Assembly: GCA_016946835.1 (NCBI GenBank)
Contig: JACVTC010000176.1
Coordinates: 250,782-314,781 of the forward strand
DNA length: 64,000 nucleotides
Reading direction: 5' to 3'
Source of the DNA: Neocallimastix lanati (nom. inval.)
Taxonomy: Eukaryota; Neocallimastigomycota; Neocallimastigomycetes; Neocallimastigales; Neocallimastigaceae
In this document: piece by piece, positions 48,828 to 63,098 of the stretch
How positions within the stretch are numbered: the stretch's first letter is position 1
Layout of the letters: each line of letters begins with the position of its first letter
Program-made: the position numbers and the translations under genes
Notes under the pieces: model-generated
The model's database searches: none
Seen by the model: only the letters and a program-made list of their open reading frames with translations
Told to the model about the DNA's origin: nothing

Positions 48828-49395
48828 TGTTATTATCAATTGGCAATGTGGTAGGAAACTTTTTCTGAGTTGACCGTAAGACGACTTTGATATAACTCAA
48901 ATAAAATTTAAAAATAAAAATATTATTTGTAAACAATTAAAAAAAAATACAATATGATTTATTAGAACAAAAAAAATTTATGGAATAATATACATATAAA
49001 AAGAGCATTTCCTGGAATTTTCCCATATCCAGTACTAAAAAGTAGGTATGTAGTGCTTGAATTACCACAGCTTGCCTATTACGGTGTCATGTAGTAATCA
49101 AACCAGACGCTTCTGCTTTCAAATAAACAGAACGACCAGAGCTCAAGAATGGCCTTTCAATTCTTGAGATAAATTAATCCGGAAACTACCTACTGTTGGA
49201 ATTTTAGTACTAGGTATGCTTCTAAACCGTACTAAATCTCTTTTTATATGTTTCCAATAAATTTTATTTTATTAAAGCTTCACCGGTAATTGCTTATCTA
49301 TCACTTTAATATTAAAAGAAAATTAAAAAAAAAATAGTTTTATTAGAAATATTACTATCCTATTATTGTCTACTCTATATTTACGATTATTAACA
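48828..49395 (-). mobile_element. LTR, probably the 5' LTR of Gypsy B
   Basis: On the minus strand the segment begins TGTTAATAATCG and ends GATAATAACA, giving TGTTA...TAACA ends. It has a TATA-like ATAAAAAGAG (about 49235-49244). It is preceded by a purine-rich GTGGTGGAGATATCGGGGA (49396-49414) that looks like a polypurine tract at the end of a Gypsy ORF. That arrangement means the LTR is also the 3' LTR of another, mostly lost element to its right, or part of a tandem array sharing an LTR. Internal foldbacks occur at 49031-49211, including CTCAAGAAT/ATTCTTGAG (49142-49168). The second LTR copy of B is missing, so the boundaries rest on end motifs only. Confidence 0.5.
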
Positions 49396-51299
49396 TCCCC
49401 GATATCTCCACCACTTTTTATGTTGAGGTTCGGGACAGATCAATAATAAATATAGAAATAAACACTAAAAAAAAAAAAAAATTAAAAATTGAAATATATC
49501 TTTTTTTAAAATATTATATTTATTTATTTAATAAAATTATTCAATTAAAACTAAAGATAATTTAATTTCTTGAATAAGATTATATTTTTCCAAAATTATT
49601 TTTTTCTCAAATACAATTTTCACATCTATTTATATTTTTTTTATCGTTAGAAATGGTCAAGCCATTTCTTTAGAATATTTTAGAGTTACATGTTTGAATT
49701 GTATTTAAATTATAAATTCATAATCTATTCTATTATAATAAATAATTATTACATATTATTAAATTCTAAACTATTTATTATTAATTGTAGTGACAATATA
49801 TTTTAAAAATAATTTTATTACTTTTACAGAACTATTAGTAATAGAGTATTATTTAATTTTATACTATTTTTAAATAAAAGTATTTTAGATTATTATCTAT
49901 TATTAATCTTATTATAAATAGGGTGTATTTTGGAAGGAAGTATTACTAATTTTAATGACAAGGATCGATTTGCACGTCAGAACCGCTACGAGCCTCCATC
50001 AGAGTTTCCTCTGACTTCACCCTATTCAGGCATAGTTCACCATCTTTCGGGTCCCAACAAATATGCTTAGACTCAGATCATGGATTTAAGTAAAATATTT
50101 TTAAATCATTATTAATTATATTAATTTTTATTAATAATAAATAATCTGTATTAGTAATATTTGTAAAATAAAATTTTCTTTAATAATAAAATTTTGATAG
50201 AATAAATCATATTAATAAAACTAGATATTGATAATAATATTGATATTAATAATATAGTATTAATTTTAATAATAAAGTATTGATATTGATAAAGAATTTA
50301 TATTAATAATAATAAATTTAATATTAGTAATAATTTGGCAGTAATAGAACATAAGAAAGTTCTCCAAGTAAGGAAATAAATAATTTAATTTTAGTGGTTA
50401 AGTTACTTTTATGAAAAATAATAAAATTAACATTATTTGTTCATTCCTTAACAAAATGTTATGGTTCGGGTTTTATTAGAATTTTTATTTAATTATTTAT
50501 TTTTAATATTTTTCTGTCTACATTTTAATTATTGAAAAACTTCACTTATTTATACTTTTTGAAAAAAAATAAATAAGTAAAGCCTTTCTACATTTTATTA
50601 TCATATTTAAAAAAAAATAATTTACTATTACTAATTAATTAAAATTTTATATTAATTTAAATTAACTAATTCATAAGTATTTTTATTTTAATAAATTTTG
50701 TTTATATAATTTTATATTATTTTTCATATACTAAAACTAAATTATTTAATATATACGAAAAGTAACAAACAAAATTTAAAAAGATTTTACAGAAAAATAA
50801 AGTTATTTTAATCAAGAATGTTAATATAATATTCTTATATTTTATAAAATAAATTTAAAAACTATAATATATTTAATATTTATTATTAATCAATTAAGAT
50901 TTGATTTTATTTGTGGGAAATAAAAATATTAAATAATCAATTTAAAAATAAAATAAAATACTAAAAAGAATACAATTTTAATATTGATACAATATAATAA
51001 TAATATAATAATATATTTGAAAATAAAAATAAAATATTAATATTGATAATAAACACTTTAATAAAATAATAAAATTTAAGGTTAAATTATAGATATTGAT
51101 ATTAATAATAAAAATATAGAATTATTGATAATATTTTAGAAACTTTTAATAAAAATAAAAAAAAATATATTTAGAAAATATTTTAGTTTAGAAAATATAG
51201 TAAAGTAATATTAAGTAAAGAATAATATAATGGATTCTAAAGTAAGTTGAAATTCTAATTAATAATCTATTATATGTTCGTTCTTTACCAAGATGCCCC
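49396..51299. other. Region between the Gypsy B LTR and Gypsy A, mostly A/T
   Basis: It contains the tail of a lost Gypsy element (49396-49440; minus-strand frame reads SVPNLNIKSGGDIGDV), the LSU rRNA fragment (49963-50090) and long A/T sequence that should include the 3' LTR of element A. On the minus strand that LTR would begin just after the purine tract AGTGGGGGCA (about 51289-51298). I could not match it to a second LTR copy, so its extent is unknown. A TATA-like TATAAATAAG lies near 50545-50554 on the minus strand. Confidence 0.5.
49963..50090 (-). rRNA. Displaced fragment of large-subunit (25S/28S) rRNA
   Basis: The reverse complement contains long stretches I recognise as conserved fungal LSU rRNA: TTGTTGGGACCCGAAAGATG, GTGAACTATGCCTGAATAGG, GAGGCTCGTAGCGGTTCTGA and GTGCAAATCGATC. 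Similarity is close to complete for about 108 bases (49963-50070) and weaker to about 50090. In the short hairpin around GAGGAAAC, both sides differ from the usual sequence in a compensatory way (C-G to T-A), so the source was probably a real rRNA gene. It is the most GC-rich patch in a long A/T region and stops abruptly on both sides. The rest of the rRNA gene is absent, so this is not functional. Confidence 0.85.
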
Positions 51300-54200
51300 C
51301 ACTAAGACTCAAGCTAATCTATAGCTGAGTTATACTTTACTATATTTTTCAAATGAACATTACGATTCATTTGAATCATAGTATTTGGGTCCGCAAGTGT
51401 TACGGTATTAAATTGTTTTTTTTATTACTTTTAAAGGACCGACAAAATAAGGTTCTAATTTAGAACGACTAAAATTTCGAACAAGAACTAAATCACCGAT
51501 TCTTATGTTTTTGGAATTTTTCATGCTATTTTTTTCTTCCCTTCGATTGGCCCAATATTTACTTGCGTTCTTTACATTTTCAGCTGCTTCCATGGTCCAC
51601 CTATAATGTGAGATAAATTTTTCTAAAAGAATTTCATCTGAAGATTTATTCACTCCTTGTGTAGGTCTAGCAGCAATGTCGAAAGGCTGTTGATCCTCAC
51701 GACCATAAACTAATTCGAAACTAGAATGTTTGGTTACAGAATTCTTTGTAGTTCTAAGGGCCCACAAGGCTGAAGGTAATACCTCATCCCAGTCTTTATT
51801 TTCTTCACCAAGTAATCTCAATAATTTATCAATTTCTTTATTCCTATTTTCAACCAATCCATTACTTTCTGGGTGATAGGTAGTGGTAAATTTTACGTAA
51901 ACATCATATAAGTCCAGGAATATTTTAGTCATATCCGATGTGAATTGAACGCCATTATCCGTTGTAATGACTTGAGGAACTCCATGTCTAGCGAAAACAT
52001 TTATTAAAAACTTAATGATGTCCTTAGATGTAATATTTTCAGTAGGTTCAGCCTCCACCCACTTTGTGAAATAATCCACCGCAACAATGATATATTGGTT
52101 TTTATTACCAGTCTTTATTAAGGGACCAATAATATCAAGTCCAAGATGAGTAAAAGGGCCTTCAACTTCTGTTGGAATGTTTTCGGTTGGTTCTGGATAT
52201 GGCTGAGGGCGATTTAACTGACATTTTTCGCATTTTGAAATTATCCGTTTTATATCGTTGACCATATCATTCCAGTAGTAACTTTTTCTAAGTCTTTGAT
52301 ATGTTTTATAATAACCTTCATGGCCAACATGATGTGCTTCGAGAATTAATTTTAGTTTTTCATTTGTTTCAGTAACAAGTTTTCTATAATTATTTCCATC
52401 TATAAAATAATCTATACCATCAATCTTTGTAAATTTTTCTTCAATAAATTCTTTAATTACTTTAGAAAGTGAATCATTTTCATCATCTTTATTCGTTTTT
52501 ATAGCTAATACCTTTTGTTCTTTATCGTTCTTCATTCTAGATAAAGCGTCGGCTACTACATTCTTTTTACCTTGCTCATAGCGAATATCCACTTTTAGCA
52601 TACTTGCAGTCAAACACCATCTTGTTTGTCGTGCATTATTCGGTTCCTTATTATTAAATAAACTTAGTAGAGGTTTGTGATCAGTAAAAACTATGGTTCT
52701 AAAGGGGCTTCCCATAATATAAGGTTTTAATTTAGTAATACAATAATATAAACCGTTCCTTCCAAATCGGTTATTCCATAATTCTTTTCTGCTTTGGTTA
52801 AGCTACGGCTAATGAAATGAATCGGGTGTTCTATTTCCGATTCGTCTTTCTGCAATAAAACTCCACCAATACCTTCATATGATGCATCTGTTCGAATAAT
52901 GAATTCTTTGGAAAAATCAGGATATTTTAAAATAGGAGCATTAATTAATTTTTCTTTTAATTTTGTAAAACTTTGTTTTTGTTCATTATTCCATTTATAT
53001 TTTACGCCTTTTCTTAATAGCTTACAAAGAGGAGCTGAGGTTTGAGCATATTCATTTATAAAGTTCCTACAATATCCTACAGCACCTAAGAATGATCTTA
53101 ACTCATGTATATTCGTGGGTTCTTTCCAGGCTTTAATTGCTTCAATTTTACTATTTTGAGGACTAAGACCCTTAGTAGAAATCTTGTGACCAAGAACTTC
53201 AACTTCCGTTTGCATAAAGTGACATTTTTCAATATTAATTTTTAATTTATGTTCCTTGAAGATTGCTAATACCTGTTTTATGTGTTGGATATGTTCTTCG
53301 ACAGTTTTTGAATATATAAGTATATCATCAATAAAGTTGAAAACACATTTTCCGATTAAAGGAAATAAAATTCTATTCATTTCCCGTTGGAAGGTAGCCG
53401 GAGCTCCAGTTAATCCGAAAGGCATAACTTTGAATTGGTAGTTGCCAAATTTGGTTGTAAAACTGGTTATTTCAACACTTTCTTCGTCCATTAGGATTTG
53501 ATGGTAACCTGAGTATAGATCCATAGTAGTAAAGATTTTGGCACCATCTAGACTGTCAAATATCTCGTCAATATATAGAAGGGCATAAGAGTCTTTTTCG
53601 GTTAGATCATTCACCTTGCGGTAGTCCACGCATAATCTCCATTTTCCATTGGCCTTTGGGACCACAACAACAGGTGAAGACCATTCTGAATAAGATGGTA
53701 CAACTAGCTTTTTCTTAATAAGGTTAATTAGTTCTTCTTTAATAATATCAGATTTAAATTTGATTACCCTGTAACATCTTTGTTTAACAGGTTTTGCGTT
53801 CGCTTTCAAGTTAATCTTATGAGGTGCTAAGTCTGACGGGGTTAATTCTTCAGAAGATGTCGCTATAATGTCCAAGTTTTCTTCAAGTAATTTTACTATT
53901 ACATCTTTATAATCTTTACAAAGACTTGCTAAAAATTTTTCATCATGGATATACTCTTGCGGAGATAGACCTTCAAGTTTCTTTAATTCATTAGTTGTGT
54001 CTTCATCTTCAAGTATTTTCCTTACTATACATACTAATTTTTCTTCTTCTTGGGAATTATTATTAATAGGAGCTATAACGTCGATTAGTCCTTGAGAATT
54101 AAATTGACATAAACTATATCTTATAGGATGGATAAAAAGATTGTGTTCTACTTGAGTTTGAAAATTAATCAACAAATCATAAAATGGGTCATCATCATCA

Positions 54201-55376
54201 ATTATTCGAAAATCTACTATCATTTTATAATCATTAATCTTAACAGGTATTCGTACAATGATTCCTTCCGAATACTCATCATTCTTAGTCGCTAAACGTA
54301 TCCTTCCACGACTAATACCTACTTCTTCATAATTTCCAGGTAATTTCTCATAAAACTTTTTTGTGATAACATTGAGGTTACTACAAGAATCAATAAGTGC
54401 TTTACCAGGAATTTCATCTACTGTTACATCAACCATGGCAATATCTTCTTCTGAGGTTTCCTTACTTTTGCTAATATAAGAGTGATCAATATTATTTACC
54501 AAAGTAGCAGCAGCAATAGCATTGTTTAATGCACCTATTATTTTCTTTTCAGGTTTTTCTAATTTTAATCCTTGGCTTACTTGACTTCTGACTTTTGGAG
54601 AAACATTGAGGAGCTGACCGAAACTAATATTACACTTGGACACATCTTGATGTTCCTAAGCGTTCTACTAATTGTTGCTTTTTCTTTAGGCTCTTGAAAA
54701 CCTATGAGCTTCTGTAATGTAATATTCTCATGACCTTCGTCATTAAGCTTTTCAGGAACTTCAATAACTTCCATTTCATTGATTTGTTTTGTTTTAATAA
54801 TTTTATCGTTTTCATTATCGATTAATTTATTTAATTGTTGATGCATTTTATCACTAGTAGTACTGATACTATTTCTTTGTTTTGAAGAATCCAGACTTTG
54901 CTTTTCTCTTAAAGTAATATTATCCTCCCTTTCCTTCCTTTTTCCCTTGTTATTTCCAAAGTTAGCTCTTTCTTTATTTCGAATTTGTTTTTCTTTGGCT
55001 TTCTCAATATTTATATTAGGCTGCGCCATTATCGAAGGATGTAGTTGATTTTTATTTTTAACAATTATTCTATTTTCTATTTCTTTCTCTTTTATCTTTC
55101 TTATTGCAGGAGTTGTTATAGGGGTAGGATTATCTTTGAGACTTTTACGTTGTCTCTTTTCATTATTTTCACTAGTTTCATCGTTAGTCGTCAACTTCCT
55201 TTTTGTCGCACTAACTATAAATTCTACATCATTCTCATTATCGGATTCTTTGTGAGTTTCATTAGTGTAGGAAGCATCTTCTTTTTCTTCCTTATTATAA
55301 TCTTTTGTACTACTAGGAATAGATTTGTATTGTAATGAAGCTATTTTATTTTTATAGGGAGTGCTTCCTCTCCCTT
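51300..55376 (-). pseudogene. pol: Gypsy element A pol, frameshifted
   Basis: Pol opens in the -1 frame after gag (PLKGRGSTPYKNKIASLQ) with a Lys/Glu/Asn-rich linker. It has an aspartic protease with GKALIDSCSNLNVITK (near 54395), so Cys replaces the usual Gly of D-S/T-G. Reverse transcriptase follows (SSPVVVVPKANGKWRLCVDY near 53650; FNFIDDILIYSK near 53330), then RNase H (IIRTDASYEGIGGVLLQ). Integrase has the H-H-C-C finger (near 52220-52330), D (GLDIIGPL), D (TTDNGVQFTSD, near 51950), E (NGLVENRNKEID) and the GPL-K module. Unprogrammed frame changes near 54630, 52740 and 51420 (in an A8 run) disrupt it. After the last, the end NTVTLADPNT ... NVHLKNIVKYNS is out of frame. No chromodomain. 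A purine tract AGTGGGGGCA follows the stop. Confidence 0.88.
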
Positions 55377-55389
55377 TTAGTGGTTTAAA
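55356..55389 (-). promoter_or_regulatory. -1 ribosomal frameshift signal, Gypsy A gag/pol
   Basis: The minus-strand gag end reads TCT TTA AAC CAC TAA. The slippery heptamer T TTA AAC (55383-55389) is in canonical X XXY YYZ phase. A 7-base spacer (CACTAAA) follows, and then the perfect 6-bp hairpin AGGGAG/CTCCCT (55356-55375) with loop AGGAAGCA. A -1 slip reads P-L-K-G-R-G-S-T-P into the open pol frame. TTTAAAC is one of the most efficient known eukaryotic slippery sites. Both the site and the hairpin are conserved in element B. Confidence 0.85.
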
Positions 55390-56270
55390 GATTTTCCACT
55401 ATATAACCGTTTCTTATTTTCTTGAATAATTGCATTTAACTTAGGACAATTATACTGCAAATGTCCTGGATCGCTACAATAAAAACAGGCTTTAATGGTA
55501 AGATTTTTCATTTTTTTTGTTAAGTCCTCCAATTCGTAATCTTTATTTCTTTTTGGGCTTCTAACTTCATAATTTTCTCTTACTACCTTTCTGTTGTTTT
55601 GATAATTATTCCTGATATTTATTCTTGGGTTGACAATTTCAGTTGAGTACTCTTTTGAGGGTCTCAAATTCATTACTCTATCAAACTTTTCGGCAATGTC
55701 AAACGCCCGATTTAAAGAAATGTCATCCTTAAGGGAGACCCTTTTCCAAGCTTCTTCATTGTTCCTAAGAGCATCAATATAATCAAGAACACTGACTCGC
55801 TTCTTTCTTTTCTTATCTAATTTCAAATATATGGATCGGAAACGAGTATTAAAGTCTTTTACTCGCTCATTTCTTTTAATTCTTAAAGCACGATGCTCAC
55901 GGAGTAACATATTCTGGTCTTCTTTAAGACCATAAAAAGTTTCTATTGCTTCTACAATTTCCTTTAAGGAAGGATATTCATCTTTTTTCTTTTCTTCTGA
56001 ATCAGATTCTTCTTCTTCTTCGTCCTCACTTTCTGATTCAGAATCGGTACTGTAACTTTCAATTAAATCCTGGATAACTTCGCGAGGCTCTCCAGTAGAC
56101 GTGAGTAAGCAGGCGGTAAAAATCGTTTTGGGATCAGTAACTTCCTCAAGTTTTATCCATAATCGGATTTCTGATTCCCAAGATTTGATATCGAGATTTT
56201 CCTTTGAAATTTTCTCGATATCTTTTAATTCCTTTTTTAATTCTTTAAAATTGATTTTATTTTCAGCCAT
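55377..56270 (-). CDS. gag: Gypsy element A Gag, 297 aa
   Basis: This intact ORF is taken from the ATG at 56268-56270 (MAENKINFKELKKELKDIEK). The in-frame extension upstream begins with TTG and is ignored. The capsid-like region (EVTDPKTIFTACLLTSTGEP) is followed by an acidic Asp/Glu/Ser tract, then a segment with FYGLKEDQNMLLREHRALRI and a basic region. A CCHC knuckle CFYCSDPGHLQYNC lies before the C-terminus SGKSLNH. It matches element B Gag block for block, the acidic tracts differing most. Gag would assemble particles and package element RNA. The 3' end overlaps the frameshift signal. Pol is broken, so this copy is at best non-autonomous. Confidence 0.85.
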   Translation of the reverse strand: MAENKINFKELKKELKDIEKISKENLDIKSWESEIRLWIKLEEVTDPKTIFTACLLTSTGEPREVIQDLIESYSTDSESESEDEEEEESDSEEKKKDEYPSLKEIVEAIETFYGLKEDQNMLLREHRALRIKRNERVKDFNTRFRSIYLKLDKKRKKRVSVLDYIDALRNNEEAWKRVSLKDDISLNRAFDIAEKFDRVMNLRPSKEYSTEIVNPRINIRNNYQNNRKVVRENYEVRSPKRNKDYELEDLTKKMKNLTIKACFYCSDPGHLQYNCPKLNAIIQENKKRLYSGKSLNH

Positions 56271-56390
56271 TTGAAAATTTAAAAATGGTATTAATGCTAT
56301 GATATCCAATTTAAAAATATGTTTACTTTAAAAATATATTTAATAACAAAAAAAAATAAATTTATCTTTGTTTTATAATAATATAATTAT

Positions 56391-56565
56391 GGACTCAGAA
56401 AACCCTCTGACAATCCAATTCTTTATTCCAATAATAATTCAGACTCAGAATCTCTCTCTGAAAATCTAATGAATTAATTCAGACTCGAAAACACTCTCCG
56501 AAAATCTGAAACAAAAAAAAAAAAATTAAAATTCAGACTCAAAAACGCAATTTGAAAATCTGAAG
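56391..56565 (-). repeat. Leader tandem repeat array of Gypsy A (four units)
   Basis: Four units of about 33 bp, spaced by 8-20 bp, begin near 56391, 56437, 56477 and 56531. The type is ATTCAGACTC...CTC.GAAAATCTGAA. In the last two units the ends TTCAGA and TCTGAA are complementary, so each can form a stem-loop. The array lies upstream of gag in the element's 5' leader. It has no sequence in common with the arrays of B and C. Confidence 0.8.
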
Positions 56566-57049
56566 CTTTTTATTATGAATTTTAATATTTATTATATTCT
56601 CTTAAGCATTAATACACAGAATATGTATATCTTAATTTTTTTTTTTATTTATTTGTAGTAATAACTTCTTTATTTAATTTTATTTAATATATTTATTTCC
56701 GTTATTAAAATAATTAATATAACATATAACAAATTGTATAAATACTTAAATAATAATAATAATATATATTTATTTTTATTTTTATTTTTATTTTTTTTTT
56801 TTTGTATATATTTAATATTCTATTAATTCTTTGTTATAACATTTAATGAAATATTAAATAAAAAGTTAAAATACAAGCCAAACTATATAGTGTTGAACCA
56901 TCAAATATATAGCTTGTTAACCCTTCTTACAATAAGTCCCCTTAGCTCTTTATTGATAAGTTGATAATGTCGATTGTTAATTATTAAGAAACTTAATAAA
57001 AAGAAGGTAGCAATATTAAATTCTTTTTAATTTGGCTAACTTATTGTTA
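56566..57049. other. A/T region between Gypsy A leader and Gypsy C
   Basis: This region should contain the remainder of the A leader and perhaps its 5' LTR. A minus-strand GGGTTAACA (56915-56923) could be an LTR end, and a purine tract AGCTAAGGGGACT occurs near 56940-56952. No matching second copy was found, so no LTR is called. Element C was inserted at 57050-57054. Confidence 0.45.
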
Positions 57050-57054
57050 GTAAT
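57050..57054. other. Target-site duplication of element C (left copy, GTAAT)
   Basis: GTAAT directly precedes the left LTR and is repeated exactly at 63689-63693 directly after the right LTR. A 5-bp duplication is usual for Ty3/Gypsy integrases. It shows that the LTRs belong to one insertion. Confidence 0.93.
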
Positions 57055-57641
57055 TGTAACGAATATTGGAATATCCGTGTTTTAAAGAGTGTAACACAAT
57101 AGGTAAGCACTTTTTGATTAATAAGTAATTTGGTTTTTTAAAATATAGTTTTATTAATTAAGAAATTTAAAAATATTAATTATAAAGATTAATTATTGTA
57201 ATATTTCGAATTACTTATTAATTAATTTAATAATTAATAAAAACACAATTTTTTGAATATTATTTTTTTTTTTGGCTGCGAAATTCACTCCTATTTATAG
57301 TTTTTCAAAATTTAAATCCATAAAAATTTAAAACCATAAAATCATTAAAAAGTTTCATAAAAATTGATTGTTTTCGGTTAAAAAGAATCTAAAAGAAATA
57401 ATGATAAAAGATAAATTAAAATAGAATTTCTATCTGATTTGTTTCTATTAATTTCTAAGAATTTCTTTTGTTAATTTTTACAGAAACAAATACAGAAATG
57501 AAGTATAAAAATTCTTTAAAATTTAAATGATATAAAATTTTAGTAAAGGTGTGAGTCGAACCCTAGTGGTTCAGGCTGAGGTCATAGTGACTAACCACTA
57601 TGCCAGCATTCTAATTTCTAATTTTTTTAAGATTCGTTACA
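57055..57641 (-). repeat. 3' LTR of element C (587 bp)
   Basis: The ends TGTAACGAAT and ATTCGTTACA are a perfect 10-bp inverted repeat. It is near-identical to 63099-63688. It contains the tRNA-like segment at 57553-57605. Confidence 0.95.
57553..57605 (-). promoter_or_regulatory. tRNA-like segment with A and B boxes (in 3' LTR)
   Basis: The minus strand has an A box TGGCATAGTGG (57595-57605; fits TRGYNNARNGG fully) and a B box GGTTCGACTCA (57552-57562; fits GGTTCRANTCC except the last base), 32 bases apart, as in a tRNA gene. The segment between (TGACCTCAGCCTGAACCAC) resembles a shortened anticodon region. A TTTT run follows within about 20 bases. The T-arm stem does not pair properly, so this is not a working tRNA. 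Confidence 0.6.
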
Positions 57642-57955
57642 TGGTCCTCCTCTAGGATTCGGATGCCAGACGAATCTTTTGCTTTAAATCTAAACTATTT
57701 CTAATTCTAACTTTTATAATAATAAACTATAACTAAAATACTTATAGGAGTGATAATTTAATTAATACATTGAATAATAAAAATTACATGAATTTTAAGT
57801 TTTAAAAATAAAGTATAAAAATAAAACTATCTAGAATAAATGTTTTTGAATAATATAAAATAATTTTTTTTTTTTTTTTTTAAAATAATCATAAGTTAGA
57901 ATGATTAATAGTACTTTGATGAAATAAAATTTATTTTTGATTAAATGATTTATAT
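57642..57955 (-). other. 3' untranslated region of element C
   Basis: This is the non-coding stretch between the gag-pol stop (57956) and the 3' LTR. It ends, in element direction, with CCTAGAGGAGGACCA directly before TGTAACG, serving as the polypurine tract for plus-strand DNA priming. Confidence 0.75.
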
Positions 57956-62203
<4,248 letters not shown>

Positions 62204-62209
62204 CTAATT

Positions 62210-62581
62210 ATTGATTACTAATTATTAATTATTAATTATTAATTATTATTAATTATTAAATATTGATTATTACTAATTATTATTAATTATTATTATTAAT
62301 TATTAATTATTATTAATTATTAAATATTGATTATTACTAATTATTATTAATTATTATTATTAATTATTAATTATTATTAATTATTAAATATTGATTATTA
62401 CTAATTATTATTAATTATTATTATTAATTATTACTAATTATTGAATATTGATTATTACTATTAATTATTACTAATTATTGAATATTGATTATTACTATTA
62501 ATTATTACTAATTATTGAATATTGATTATTAATTATTATTATTAATTATTAAATATTAATTATTAAATATTAATTATTACT

Positions 62582-62582
<1 letters not shown>
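62210..62582 (-). repeat. AAT-rich tandem repeat in the element C leader
   Basis: The plus strand shows ATTATTAATT-type units organised into 66-bp higher-order units, each with TTAAATATTGATTATTACTA (about 62255, 62321 and 62387), and then shorter units of about 37-55 bp with TTGAATATTGATTATT. A 34-T run follows at about 62584-62617. Confidence 0.8.
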
Positions 62583-62619
<37 letters not shown>

Positions 62620-62843
62620 TTATTATAATTATTGATTTTGATTGAATAATAAATATACAATATAATTAATTATTAGAAGAAGTAAATATTTAATTTCAAT
62701 GTAAATGATTTTAATTTCAAGGATGGTTATATGGATTATTGAAAATATTAATAATTTTAATATATAGTAAAATTCAAGGGTTCCGATTGAATTTATAAAT
62801 TCATGCATGAATTTTGGTAGAAAAATTTATAGTCTTGGTAAGT

Positions 62844-63060
62844 GGTTTCAAAAATAGTTGAAAATGGGATTCCTTAACGGGGTTCCAAAAAGAGTAATAG
62901 AGAATGGGATTACTTAACGGGGTTCCAAAAAGAGTAGTAGAGAATGGGATTCCTTAACGGGGTTTCAAAAAAGAATAGTAGTAAATGGGATTCCTTAACG
63001 GGGTTCCAAAAATAGTAGTAGAAAATGGGATTCCTTAACGGGGTTCCAAAAAGAGTAAAA
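62844..63060 (-). repeat. Leader tandem repeat array of element C (about 40 bp x 5.4)
   Basis: The plus strand has units such as GGGATTCCTTAACGGGGTTC followed by CAAAAAGAGTAGTAGAGAAT, starting near 62844, 62881, 62921, 62961, 63002 and 63041 (partial). Units differ by few substitutions. The array ends about 40 bp from the 5' LTR and is the richest in G/C of the non-coding sequence in this element. Confidence 0.92.
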
Positions 63061-63098
63061 GTGCAAAGGTATTGTGCTTAGTTTAGTGGTGTTTTTAT

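Noticed and set aside
49040-49130. Words resembling small-subunit rRNA (GAATTACCACAG, CATGTAGTAA, TCAAATAAAC) in SSU order
   Set aside because: The words are short, spacing differs from SSU rRNA, and the segment lies inside a plausible LTR with its own inverted repeats; likely coincidence. A covariance-model search would settle it.
56271-56309. Longer Gag starts for elements A (56309) and B (48475)
   Set aside because: The first codon of each extension is TTG; the ATG 13 codons downstream (56270 and 48436) starts the conserved part.
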